This document shows positions 16,717 through 25,339 of a stretch of 64,000 bases of DNA, piece by piece. The DNA is taken from contig NZ_LDJX01000006.1 in the NCBI RefSeq assembly GCF_001306415.1, forward strand, positions 186,001 through 250,000, in the 5' to 3' direction. The first letter of the stretch is position 1, and every line of letters starts with the position of its first letter. The DNA is from Croceitalea dokdonensis DOKDO 023. Lineage in GTDB: Bacteria > Bacteroidota > Bacteroidia > Flavobacteriales > Flavobacteriaceae. The notes beneath the pieces were generated by a model. The model had not been told where the DNA came from. It worked only from the letters and a program-made list of their open reading frames with translations, and ran no database searches. Position numbers and translations under genes: made by a program.

Positions 16717-18189
16717 ATGTTCAAACGCCTTTTTGATTTGCAGTGGAAATCCTTTTTCCGTTCCGCCTCTTTTAGTACGGGCATATGGATAAAGATTTTC
16801 ATGGGCATTGGTGCCCTTTACTTTGCCATAATTTTTCTAGCCATGGGTTTTGGGGTCTTTTTCCTCATAGAAGAACAAGGCTTGGGAGACCCGTTACGGG
16901 TAGTGAACCAATACTTGATCTATTATTTGGCCTTTGATCTTGGGTTTAGGTATATGCTGCAAAAAATGCCGGTCACCAATATAAAGCCGTTATTGTACCT
17001 GCCCATGAAAAAAAGCCATGTCGTGCATTTTTCATTGGGCAAGACCATCGTTTCCTTTTTTAACTGGTCCCATGCGTTCTTCTTTATTCCGTTTAGTATC
17101 ATTCTATTGACCAAAGACTACGGATTCCTAAATGTGCTGGGGTGGCATTTGGGCATCATTGCCTTGGTCTATGCCAATAATTTTATCAATGTGCTGGCTA
17201 ACAACAAAGACACTGTTTTTGCCGTGTTTGCCGGAATCTTTGCCCTCTTGGGACTTTCCCACTATTATAATTGGTTTGATGTTACGCAGTATACCGCTCC
17301 CTTTTTTGATATGTTGTATGACATCCCCGTTACCGCCTTGATTCCTTGGGCAATTGCCCTAGCCTTATTCGTAAGTGCATTTAATTATTTTAAAAACAAT
17401 ATGTATCTGGATGCTGGTTTGGCAGCCAAAAAGGCCGAGGCAAAAACAGAGAACTTAGATTGGCTCAACCGTTTTGGCAATTTGGGCACCTTTCTAAAAA
17501 ACGATATTAAGCTCATTAAAAGAAACAAGCGGTCCAGAACATCGGTCATTATGGGCTTCTTTTTTATTTTTTACGGACTACTTTTTTTCACAGGTGCCAT
17601 TGAGGCCTATGACGGACCTTTTTGGCGAATTTTCGCCGGGATTTTTGTCACGGGGGGATTCTTGTTCAGTTTTGGCCAGTTTGTGCCAAGCTGGGACAGC
17701 AGTTACTACCCGCTCATGATGAGCCAAAACATTGCCTATCGGGAATACTTGGATTCTAAATGGTATTTAGTCATCATTGCCACCGTAATATCCACCTTTT
17801 TGGCCACTTTTTACCTATATTTTGGCTGGGAGGCCTATGCCGCCGTTTTGGTAGGGGCCATTTATAATATTGGCATCAATTCCTACTTGGTGCTATGGGG
17901 CGGGGCCTATATCAAAACGCCGATTGATCTTACTTCCAACAAAAAAGCGTTTGGGGACAAGCAATCCTTCAATGCAAAAACCATGCTGTTGTCCTTGCCC
18001 AAATTGTTGTTGCCCATGGTGATCTACGCCATAGGGCATTTTCTGGCAAGTCCGCTCGTTGGATACTTGTTGGTAGCGGCTACCGGGGTGCTGGGCTTTG
18101 CTTTTAAGAACAAGGTGTTTACCCTAATTGAAAAAATCTACAAAAAAGAAAAATATAAGACCCTTGCGGCCTACAAACAAAAAGCTTAA
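16717..18189 (+). CDS. DUF5687 family ABC transporter permease-like protein
   Basis: 490 residues, strongly hydrophobic with about 11-12 predicted transmembrane segments. The N-terminal LQWKSFFRSASFSTGIW and KMPVTNIKPLLYLPMKKS are features I associate with DUF5687, a Bacteroidota family encoded beside an ABC ATPase. The midpoint has a cytoplasmic basic loop (FLKNDIKLIKRNKRSRTS), like the coupling region of ABC-2 permeases. It very probably forms the membrane part of the exporter whose ATPase follows 34 bases later. Substrate unknown. Confidence 0.75.
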   Translation: MFKRLFDLQWKSFFRSASFSTGIWIKIFMGIGALYFAIIFLAMGFGVFFLIEEQGLGDPLRVVNQYLIYYLAFDLGFRYMLQKMPVTNIKPLLYLPMKKSHVVHFSLGKTIVSFFNWSHAFFFIPFSIILLTKDYGFLNVLGWHLGIIALVYANNFINVLANNKDTVFAVFAGIFALLGLSHYYNWFDVTQYTAPFFDMLYDIPVTALIPWAIALALFVSAFNYFKNNMYLDAGLAAKKAEAKTENLDWLNRFGNLGTFLKNDIKLIKRNKRSRTSVIMGFFFIFYGLLFFTGAIEAYDGPFWRIFAGIFVTGGFLFSFGQFVPSWDSSYYPLMMSQNIAYREYLDSKWYLVIIATVISTFLATFYLYFGWEAYAAVLVGAIYNIGINSYLVLWGGAYIKTPIDLTSNKKAFGDKQSFNAKTMLLSLPKLLLPMVIYAIGHFLASPLVGYLLVAATGVLGFAFKNKVFTLIEKIYKKEKYKTLAAYKQKA

Positions 18190-18223
18190 CATGTTTAAGC
18201 CTGGAGCAATTAAAACTTAAACT

Positions 18224-18949
18224 ATGATTTCAACATCCAATCTTTCTAAAACCTACGGTCAGCAAACCGTGTTACATATAGAGGAGCTTACCATCCCTAA
18301 AGGTCAAAGTTTTGGTCTGGTGGGGAACAACGGTGCTGGTAAGACCACCCTTTTTTCATTATTGTTGGATTTGATACAACCTACCACTGGCCATATAGAA
18401 AACAATGGCGTACGGGTAGACCAAAGTGAGGACTGGAAACCTTTTACGGCCGCTTTTATAGATGAAACCTTTTTGATCGGCTACCTAACGCCAGAGGAGT
18501 ATTTCTATTTTATCGGGGAACTGCGTGGGAGGAACAAAGCAGATGTCAATGCCCTCTTGGCACAGTTCCAAGATTTCTTCCATGGGGAAATTTTGGGCCA
18601 AAAGAAATACCTGCGAGACCTCTCCAAGGGAAACCAAAAAAAAGTGGGTATCGTGGCCAGTTTTATCGGCAATCCAGAGGTGGTTATTTTGGACGAACCC
18701 TTTGCCAATTTGGACCCAACCACACAAATACGTCTAAAGGGAATCATTAAGGAACTGGCGCAAAAAGAGGGGGTGACGGTCTTGGTGTCCAGCCATGATC
18801 TACTTCACGTTACCGATGTTTGCGAACGGATAGTGGTATTGAACAAGGGGGAAATTGTGAAGGATATTCAGACATCCGCCCAAACATTAAAGGAGCTGGA
18901 AGCCTTTTTTGCGGGAGAGGAGCAGCTTTCTGCAATCCAACAGGAATGA
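18224..18949 (+). CDS. ABC transporter ATP-binding protein
   Basis: 241 residues with a full ATPase: Walker A GNNGAGKTTLFS, signature DLSKGNQKKVGIVAS, Walker B VVILDEPFANLDP and switch SSHDLLHV. The signature LSKGNQ is typical of ABC-2 type exporters (LSxGxxQ/K variants). Partner of the DUF5687 permease. Likely co-transcribed from padR onward and regulated by PadR. Antibiotic, lipid or peptide export are all possible. Confidence 0.92.
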   Translation: MISTSNLSKTYGQQTVLHIEELTIPKGQSFGLVGNNGAGKTTLFSLLLDLIQPTTGHIENNGVRVDQSEDWKPFTAAFIDETFLIGYLTPEEYFYFIGELRGRNKADVNALLAQFQDFFHGEILGQKKYLRDLSKGNQKKVGIVASFIGNPEVVILDEPFANLDPTTQIRLKGIIKELAQKEGVTVLVSSHDLLHVTDVCERIVVLNKGEIVKDIQTSAQTLKELEAFFAGEEQLSAIQQE

Positions 18950-19145
18950 CGTTACATTTTCATCATGAATGGGGTGTCTTCCAAAAGCTGATGGCATACC
19001 TAGTTGTTCCTCTAATTTTTACCTTGGCAAAATCACCAAGGTAGCCAAAATAACACGAGGCTATTTCTTTAGATTACAATTTGTGCACTTTGCCGATGAC
19101 TGCAATACTAAACAGGGCTTTTTTTAGTTATGCTAACTAGGAAAG

Positions 19146-21710
19146 ATGATCGGATTGAAGCTTTACGTTAAACTTACGGTTACCGCTATCATTGGTTTGC
19201 TTGTTTTTAATGCCTGTTCGGTAAAAAAAGACAAGTTCATCAACCGCAATTGGCATGCCCTAAACACCAAGTACAATACCCTATACAATGGCAATATTGC
19301 CTTTGAAACCGGAAGGCAGGAGTTAAACGATGGTTACCGGGACGATTTCTGGGAAGTATTGCCCATAGAACGCCTAGAGGTCACCGACCAAATTAAACTG
19401 GACTCCGAAGACAACAATCCCAATTTTGTCCTGGCCGAGGAAAAAGCGACCAAAGCCATCCAGAAACATAGTATGGACATTAAGGATGAAGAGCGAAATC
19501 CGCAGACGGACGAGGCTTTTTTGCTATTGGGCAAGTCCCGATACTACGACGAACGCTACATACCTGCATTGGAATCATTTAATTATATCCTCAGAAAATA
19601 TACCCAGAGTGATAAACTTAATGAAGCCACCATTTGGCGGGAAAAAACCAATATGCGCTTGGATAATCCAGAGTTGGCCATAAAAAACCTAAAGCGCCTT
19701 TTTAAGTTTGAAGAGCTCAAGGACCAAGAATATGCGGATGCCAGTGCCGTAATGGCCCAATGTTATCTGAATCTGAATCAGCTAGACACCACGATTCAAA
19801 AACTAAAAATTGCACAGAGCTACACCAAAAAAAACGAGGAGCGCGGAAGGTATTTGTTCATCATAGGGCAACTCTATAACCAATTGGGTCATAAGGACAG
19901 CGCCAACTATGCCTTTGACAAGGTAATCGCCCTAAACCGCAAATCTCCACGGGTCTACATGATCAATGCACACCTTAAAAAAATTAATAATATTGCCATA
20001 ACGGAAAGTAATAAAGAAGAACTTTTGGAATACCTCACGGAACTGGAGGAAAATCGTGAGAACCGTCCTTTTTTGGATAAGATTTTTCATGAGATAGCCC
20101 AATTTCACCTTGCTGTGGGCTCAGATAGCTTGGCCATTGCCTATTATAACAAGTCTTTGCGTGCCACGGGACAGGACCAAAAGCTCAACGCCCGTAATTA
20201 TGAAAATTTGGCCGAATATAATTTTGATCAAAACAAGTACAAAAAAGCAGGAGCGTATTACGATAGTGTTTTAACCAATTTGGCGGAGAATACTAAAAAG
20301 TACCGGGCCATTAAAAAGAAGTTTGACAACCTAGAGGACGTTATTAAGTATGAGGATATTGTGCAGCACGCAGACAGCGTGATCACCCTTTTTGAAATGC
20401 CGGTGGAAGATCGGGTCACCTACTTTGAGACCTTTATTTCAGAACTAAAGCGAAAAGACGCAGAAGCCCAAGCGGCAAAGGAAAAAAAGGCCAATGCCGG
20501 TTTTGCCGCCTTTGCCGAAAGTGCTGGTGGTAAGCAGAACAAGGGCAAATTTTATTTTTATAACGTTACCAGTTTGGGGTATGGGAAAACTCAGTTTAAA
20601 ACCCGTTGGGGCAACAGGGAATTGGAGGATGACTGGCGATGGAGCAATAAAAACACCATTTCCATTTCAGAGGCAACTGGGGAGGCGATAACCGATGGCT
20701 CTGATGCCAATACACCTGCAGAAGAGGACGAAAAATATAATCTTGATTTCTATCTGTCCAAAATACCCAGGGATGCCATTGTGGTGGACAGCCTAAGGGG
20801 TGAGCGTAATTTTGCCAATTACCAATTAGGTTTGATCTACAAGGAAAAATTCAAGGAAAACCTTTTGGCAGCCGGTAAATTAGAGCGGGTACTGGCGGAG
20901 AATCCTGAGGAGCGCCTAGTGCTTCCATCTAAATACAATTTATATAAAATTTATGAGGAGGTAGGAAGTCCACTGGCCTTGGAAGTAAAACAGAACATCA
21001 TCAATCAGCACCCAAATACGCGTTATGCAGAGATATTGCTAAATCCGCAGGCGGTGCTTGACAATGCCACGGATAGTCCGGAAAAACGCTACAAGGAGCT
21101 CTTTAGGCGCTATGAGAACCAAGAGTTCTTAAAGGTGATCACAGAATCCCAAGAGTACATTAACAAATTTACGGGCGATCCCATAGTGCCTAAATTTGAA
21201 ATGCTCAAAGCCAATGCCATTGGACGCTTGCAGGGTTTTGAACCCTTTAAGGAGGCATTAAATTATGTGGCGTTGACCTATCCCAACAATCCAGAAGGCA
21301 AAAAGGCAGAGCAAATAGTAGCGGATCAATTGCCCAAATTGGCCAAAAAGGAATTTTCCCCCGAAACAGGTTCTTCTGGCACAGGAAACTGGAAGGTGGT
21401 CTTCCCCTTTAAAAGAAAGGACGATGACAAGGCCGAAAAGCTTAAAAAGCGCTTAGAAGAGTCCATAGAAGAATTAAAATATAAAAATAAGATTTCCAAG
21501 GATATTTACTCTTTGGAGGACCAATTTGTGGTGGTACATGGCTTTAAATCAAAAGATTTTGCCCTGGGCTACGCAGAACTCATAAAAAAGAATAAGGACT
21601 ACCGGATTAAGGACGAGAATTTTGTAGTTTTATCTTCTAACTATCAAATTGTCCTGGTTCATAAGAATTTAGACGATTATATAGCACAACAATTAACCCC
21701 AAAACCGTGA
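19146..21710 (+). CDS. sprE: Gliding/T9SS TPR lipoprotein SprE (PorW)
   Basis: 854 residues. A lipoprotein signal peptide (LLVFNACS, lipid Cys ~25) is followed by a conserved start VKKDKFINRNWHALNTKYNT then LYNGNIAFE, which I recognise from SprE/PorW. Multiple TPR helices run through residues ~115-430; the last ~100 residues form a SPOR-like region (DQFVVVHGFKSKDFALGYAE). SprE is an outer-membrane-associated component of the type IX secretion and gliding machinery. It overlaps or abuts the bactofilin gene downstream, and the atp operon follows. A hairpin at 19020-19043 separates it from the ABC operon. Confidence 0.85.
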   Translation: MIGLKLYVKLTVTAIIGLLVFNACSVKKDKFINRNWHALNTKYNTLYNGNIAFETGRQELNDGYRDDFWEVLPIERLEVTDQIKLDSEDNNPNFVLAEEKATKAIQKHSMDIKDEERNPQTDEAFLLLGKSRYYDERYIPALESFNYILRKYTQSDKLNEATIWREKTNMRLDNPELAIKNLKRLFKFEELKDQEYADASAVMAQCYLNLNQLDTTIQKLKIAQSYTKKNEERGRYLFIIGQLYNQLGHKDSANYAFDKVIALNRKSPRVYMINAHLKKINNIAITESNKEELLEYLTELEENRENRPFLDKIFHEIAQFHLAVGSDSLAIAYYNKSLRATGQDQKLNARNYENLAEYNFDQNKYKKAGAYYDSVLTNLAENTKKYRAIKKKFDNLEDVIKYEDIVQHADSVITLFEMPVEDRVTYFETFISELKRKDAEAQAAKEKKANAGFAAFAESAGGKQNKGKFYFYNVTSLGYGKTQFKTRWGNRELEDDWRWSNKNTISISEATGEAITDGSDANTPAEEDEKYNLDFYLSKIPRDAIVVDSLRGERNFANYQLGLIYKEKFKENLLAAGKLERVLAENPEERLVLPSKYNLYKIYEEVGSPLALEVKQNIINQHPNTRYAEILLNPQAVLDNATDSPEKRYKELFRRYENQEFLKVITESQEYINKFTGDPIVPKFEMLKANAIGRLQGFEPFKEALNYVALTYPNNPEGKKAEQIVADQLPKLAKKEFSPETGSSGTGNWKVVFPFKRKDDDKAEKLKKRLEESIEELKYKNKISKDIYSLEDQFVVVHGFKSKDFALGYAELIKKNKDYRIKDENFVVLSSNYQIVLVHKNLDDYIAQQLTPKP

Positions 21711-21715
21711 GCAAT

Positions 21716-22132
21716 ATGTTTTCAGACAAAAACAGACCTATGGAAAGCTTTGGCGGACAGCCAAACAGAATTGAAAAGAACACCGTAATCAAAGGTGATA
21801 TTACATCCCAGGCCGATTTTCGTATAGATGGAAAATTGGAAGGTAATGTAAAGACCTCTGGCAAAGTGGTCATTGGCAAGGATGGCTTGATCAAGGGCAA
21901 GGTAGAATGTGTCAATGCCGATATTGAAGGTAACTTTAATGGGGAGCTGTATGTGTCAGAGCTATTATCGTTAAAAAGCGCCGCCAAGATTGAGGGTACG
22001 GTCAATGTTTCAAAACTTGCCGTTGAACCGGGCGCCACCTTTAATGCGTCCTGTACCATGGGCAAGGGAATGCCCGCGGCAACCCACAAAATGCAGCCGA
22101 ACAAAGTGAATGAGCCAGCAAAAGTCTCCTAG
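21716..22132 (+). CDS. Bactofilin (polymer-forming cytoskeletal protein)
   Basis: 138 residues from the ATG at 21716; a GTG at 21707 overlapping the sprE stop is an alternative. The core is a right-handed beta-helix with short repeats: NTVIKGDITSQADFRIDGKL, EGNVKTSGKVVIGKDGLIKG, then DIEGNFNGELYVSE. Bactofilins self-assemble into nucleotide-independent filaments that position cell-wall or envelope enzymes. The gene lies between sprE and atpZ with overlaps or gaps of a few bases on both sides, so the three are probably cotranscribed. Confidence 0.88.
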   Translation: MFSDKNRPMESFGGQPNRIEKNTVIKGDITSQADFRIDGKLEGNVKTSGKVVIGKDGLIKGKVECVNADIEGNFNGELYVSELLSLKSAAKIEGTVNVSKLAVEPGATFNASCTMGKGMPAATHKMQPNKVNEPAKVS

Positions 22133-22346
22133 GAAGAAACCCTTAAATAGCTATGCGCGGTTTTCAGGAATTGCCTTTCAGATGGTAGCCATTATCGGAG
22201 GGGGCACCTATTTAGGCGTGTATTTGGATAAAAAATATCCAAATAAACACGCAATGTATACGGTGATTTGCGCTCTAGGTTCCGTGCTCATTTCCATTTA
22301 CTTTGTGGTAAGGCAAATTATTAAAATGTCCAAACGGAATCCATGA
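22110..22346 (+). CDS. atpZ: AtpZ/AtpI-like protein
   Basis: 78 residues with two transmembrane hairpin helices: GIAFQMVAIIGGGTYLGVYL then KKYPN and YTVICALGSVLISIYFVV. This is the AtpZ/AtpI family (F0F1-ATPase gene 1-type subunit) encoded at the head of atp operons and implicated in c-ring assembly or Mg2+/Ca2+ handling. It overlaps the bactofilin end by 23 bases and the next gene by ATGA. Confidence 0.8.
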   Translation: MSQQKSPRKKPLNSYARFSGIAFQMVAIIGGGTYLGVYLDKKYPNKHAMYTVICALGSVLISIYFVVRQIIKMSKRNP

Positions 22347-22753
22347 CTTCCCCATCCTTTAGAAAAAGACAACGCGCTTTTATCCTCCAGCTTGCAGTTC
22401 TTGGTGCAGTGCTTTTTCTTTTACATTCCTATCTACTGTCCTCCCTTGCTCCAGACAGCATCTTTGTGATTCCCATCTGGCAGGTATACCTGTTCCATGT
22501 GATTACGGTGTTGCTGGTATATGGAATTATCAATTACCGGTATACTATGGGCAAGACCCAAGTATTCAATGCCTTTATAGTGCTGATGGTTTTAAAAATG
22601 GTCTTGGTTGTTGTTTTTCTCTTGCCTTTGTTCCTCTCGGACGTGGGCCATAAGATTGGCGATGCCGTTAATTTTTTCATCCCATATTTTATCTTTTTGG
22701 CTTTTGAAGTTTTTAGTATTACCAGCTTTTTGCAGAGTGATGAGCCGTGTTGA
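22343..22753 (+). CDS. DUF6168-like membrane protein of the atp operon
   Basis: 136 residues with four hydrophobic segments (FILQLAVLGAVLFLLH, VYLFHVITVLLVYGII, AFIVLMVLKMVLVVVFLLPL, FFIPYFIFLAFEVFSI). It occupies the place of atpI between atpZ and atpB, matching a flavobacterial family I recall as DUF6168. Possibly an ATP synthase assembly factor; evidence is positional. Confidence 0.6.
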   Translation: MTSPSFRKRQRAFILQLAVLGAVLFLLHSYLLSSLAPDSIFVIPIWQVYLFHVITVLLVYGIINYRYTMGKTQVFNAFIVLMVLKMVLVVVFLLPLFLSDVGHKIGDAVNFFIPYFIFLAFEVFSITSFLQSDEPC

Positions 22754-22831
22754 TTTAATCTTTGTCAATTCATTTAATGTCCTTACATTTGCAGCGAATT
22801 TTTAGAGCGGTATTTCTAAGACACGGTACGC

Positions 22832-23914
22832 ATGCAAATAAGCACTTTTAAGAAAGTATTTTTAGGACTTCTACTGGCACTTCCCCTTGCAACCTTCGCT
22901 AGTGATGAAAGCGACACCAAAGCGGATAAAAAATTTGACCCCAATGAAATGATCATGCACCACGTTAAGGACGCGCATGAATTCCATATCATTGATAATA
23001 AGGACAAACCAATATCAATTCCCTTGCCTATTATTTTATGGACGGACAACGGTCTGGTTTCATTCATGTCAAGTGAATTCCATCATGATGATGAAGGCAA
23101 AGTAGTGGTGGAAAAGGAAGGAAGCCGCTTTGTAAAATATCATGAAAAAATCTTTCAGTTGGAAGAAGGTGCCACTGCTTTGCTTTTTGATGAAAAGCAC
23201 AACCCCACCAACGCAAGCAAGCCTTTGGATTTCTCCATCACCAGAAACGTATTTATGATGTGGGTATCTGTGTTGGTGTTGCTGTTTATTTTTATTTCTG
23301 CGGCAAGGGTGTACAAAAAGTCCGATAGTAAAGTGCCCACAGGTATTGCTGGGTTTGTGGAGCCGTTGATTGTTTTTGTTCGTGATGAGATAGCAAGGCC
23401 CATGATCGGGGAGCATAAGTACAAAAAGTACATGCCCTATTTATTGACCATCTTTTTCTTTATATGGATCAATAATATTTTTGGTTTGATACCTATATTA
23501 AACGGTGCCAACCTAAGTGGAAATATAGCATTTACCCTAACCCTTGCGGTATTTACCTTTATCATCACAACCTTTAGCGGAAACAAGAACTATTGGAAGC
23601 ATATTTTCTGGATGCCGGGCGTTCCAGTTCCTATGAAACTATTTTTGATGCCCATAGAGCTCATCGGTATTTTTACCAAGCCCATTTCGTTGATGATCCG
23701 TTTGTTTGCGAACATTACGGCAGGCCACATTATCATATTGGCGTTAATGTCATTGATTTTTATTTTTGAAACGGTTTGGGTTTCCCCTATCTCTGTTTTG
23801 TTTTCATTGTTTATTACGGTAATTGAAATTGTCGTAACGGCAATTCAAGCTTATATATTCACCATATTGTCCGCCCTTTATTTTGGTATGGCAACAGAAG
23901 AAGAACATCATTAA
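22832..23914 (+). CDS. atpB: ATP synthase F0 subunit a
   Basis: 360 residues, longer than the E. coli protein because of a signal peptide (LGLLLALPLATFAS) and a ~100-residue periplasmic N-terminal domain, as in other Bacteroidota. The channel region shows FFFIWINNIFGLIPI and the essential Arg in SLMIRLFANITAGHI. Forms the proton half-channels against the c-ring. Followed by atpE after 15 bases. Confidence 0.93.
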   Translation: MQISTFKKVFLGLLLALPLATFASDESDTKADKKFDPNEMIMHHVKDAHEFHIIDNKDKPISIPLPIILWTDNGLVSFMSSEFHHDDEGKVVVEKEGSRFVKYHEKIFQLEEGATALLFDEKHNPTNASKPLDFSITRNVFMMWVSVLVLLFIFISAARVYKKSDSKVPTGIAGFVEPLIVFVRDEIARPMIGEHKYKKYMPYLLTIFFFIWINNIFGLIPILNGANLSGNIAFTLTLAVFTFIITTFSGNKNYWKHIFWMPGVPVPMKLFLMPIELIGIFTKPISLMIRLFANITAGHIIILALMSLIFIFETVWVSPISVLFSLFITVIEIVVTAIQAYIFTILSALYFGMATEEEHH

Positions 23915-24151
<237 letters not shown>

Positions 24152-24160
24152 GTGTTTTAA

Positions 24161-24198
24161 GGTGCAGAAGTAACGGTTGGTTGCTTCTGCCCCTTTTT
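24161..24198 (+). terminator. Intrinsic terminator-like stem-loop between atpE and atpF
   Basis: GCAGAAGTAAC (24164-24174) pairs with GTTGCTTCTGC (24180-24190), one G-T wobble, 5-base loop, followed by CCCTTTTT. It sits inside the operon after the c-subunit gene. It could be a partial terminator or an RNA 3'-end stabiliser that raises the yield of the upstream messages. Confidence 0.75.
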
Positions 24199-24242
24199 AA
24201 GGTAGTCTAATACAAGAATTACATCAGTTAAAACAGTATACA

Positions 24243-24737
24243 ATGGATTTAGTACAACCAGGGTTTGGATTGGTCTTTTGGACAGCGATAACATTTTTAA
24301 TTCTGTTGTTCATTTTAAGAAAGTTTGCATGGAGACCCATTTTAGGGGCCGTAAGCGAGCGGGAGGAATCAATTAAAAGTGCATTACAGTCTGCCGAGGA
24401 GGCCAAGAAAGAAATGCAGAACCTCCAGGCAGATAATGAAAGAATCTTAAAAGAGGCCCGCGCAGAACGGGATGCCCTGCTCAAGGAAGCAAGGGAACTT
24501 AAAGACGGGATTATATCGGATGCCAAGGAACAGGCAAAAGCTGAGGGCGATAAAATGTTAAAGCAGGCACAAGCGGCCATAGAGAGCGAAAAGAAAGCCG
24601 CCGTAGCCGAAATTAAGGCACAAGTTGCCACCCTATCCGTAGACATTGCAGAAAAAGTGATCAAAGAAGAGTTGTCCGACAAAACCAAGCAATTGAAACT
24701 TGTGGAAGATATGTTGGGAGACATCAAATTAAATTAA
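24243..24737 (+). CDS. atpF: ATP synthase F0 subunit b
   Basis: 164 residues: one N-terminal membrane helix (GLVFWTAITFLILLFILRKF) followed by a long charged coiled coil (from PILGAVSEREESIKSALQSA), the peripheral stalk. Length and layout are standard. Four bases separate it from atpH. Its start is 45 bases after the atpE stem-loop. Confidence 0.93.
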   Translation: MDLVQPGFGLVFWTAITFLILLFILRKFAWRPILGAVSEREESIKSALQSAEEAKKEMQNLQADNERILKEARAERDALLKEARELKDGIISDAKEQAKAEGDKMLKQAQAAIESEKKAAVAEIKAQVATLSVDIAEKVIKEELSDKTKQLKLVEDMLGDIKLN

Positions 24738-24740
24738 CCC

Positions 24741-25280
24741 ATGAACGAAGCTAGAGCTGCCATACGCTATGCAAAAGCAACCTTGGATTATGCCGTAGAG
24801 CAAAAAGCCGCCGCCAAGGTGGAGGCAGATATGCGCAATATCGCCGATGTCATTGCCGGAAATGCGGAGCTTCAGGGTATCATTGCAAGCCCTGTGGTCA
24901 AAACAACGGGCAAGAAGGCCGCATTGGAAGAAATTTTTAAGGGCAGCCACCAGATTACCTTGGGATTGATCAATACCCTTAAAGAAAACAAGCGTATTGA
25001 AATGCTCCAAGAAGTGGCCTATAAGTATATTGTCCTTTTTGAAAAGATGAAAGGTGAAGACGTGGCCTATGTCACTTCTGCGGTGCCTTTAACGGCCGAG
25101 TTGGAAAAGAAAATATTGGCGCAGGTAAAGAAGATCACCGGGAACAGTGTTAGCATAGAGAACAAGATTGACGAAAATATTGTAGGTGGTTTTATCCTTA
25201 GGGTGGGAGATTTACAATACGATGCCAGTGTAGCGAGCAAACTCAACGGTTTAAAACGAGAATTTACAAACAGTCTATAA
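24741..25280 (+). CDS. atpH: ATP synthase F1 subunit delta
   Basis: 179 residues: N-terminal six-helix domain (AAIRYAKATLDYAVEQ) and C-terminal VTSAVPLTAELEKKI with GGFILRVGDLQYDASV, the conserved OSCP/delta signature region. Joins the top of F1 to the b stalk. A short 7-bp-period repeat follows before atpA. Confidence 0.93.
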   Translation: MNEARAAIRYAKATLDYAVEQKAAAKVEADMRNIADVIAGNAELQGIIASPVVKTTGKKAALEEIFKGSHQITLGLINTLKENKRIEMLQEVAYKYIVLFEKMKGEDVAYVTSAVPLTAELEKKILAQVKKITGNSVSIENKIDENIVGGFILRVGDLQYDASVASKLNGLKREFTNSL

Positions 25281-25301
25281 TTACTAAAGAGATGGTTTGA
25301 C

Positions 25302-25329
25302 GTCTCACGTCTCACCTCTCATGTCTTAT
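25302..25329. repeat. Four degenerate heptamers GTCTCAC between atpH and atpA
   Basis: The units are GTCTCAC, GTCTCAC, CTCTCAT and GTCTTAT in perfect 7-base register, in the 59-base atpH-atpA gap. Same period as the arrays near arsS and susD, different sequence. Confidence 0.65.
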
Positions 25330-25339
25330 ACTAAAGAAA

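Noticed and set aside
19020-19043. TACCTTGG/CCAAGGTA hairpin after the ABC operon as an intrinsic terminator
   Set aside because: No T-run follows the stem; it may still shape the 3' end, but the call is too weak.
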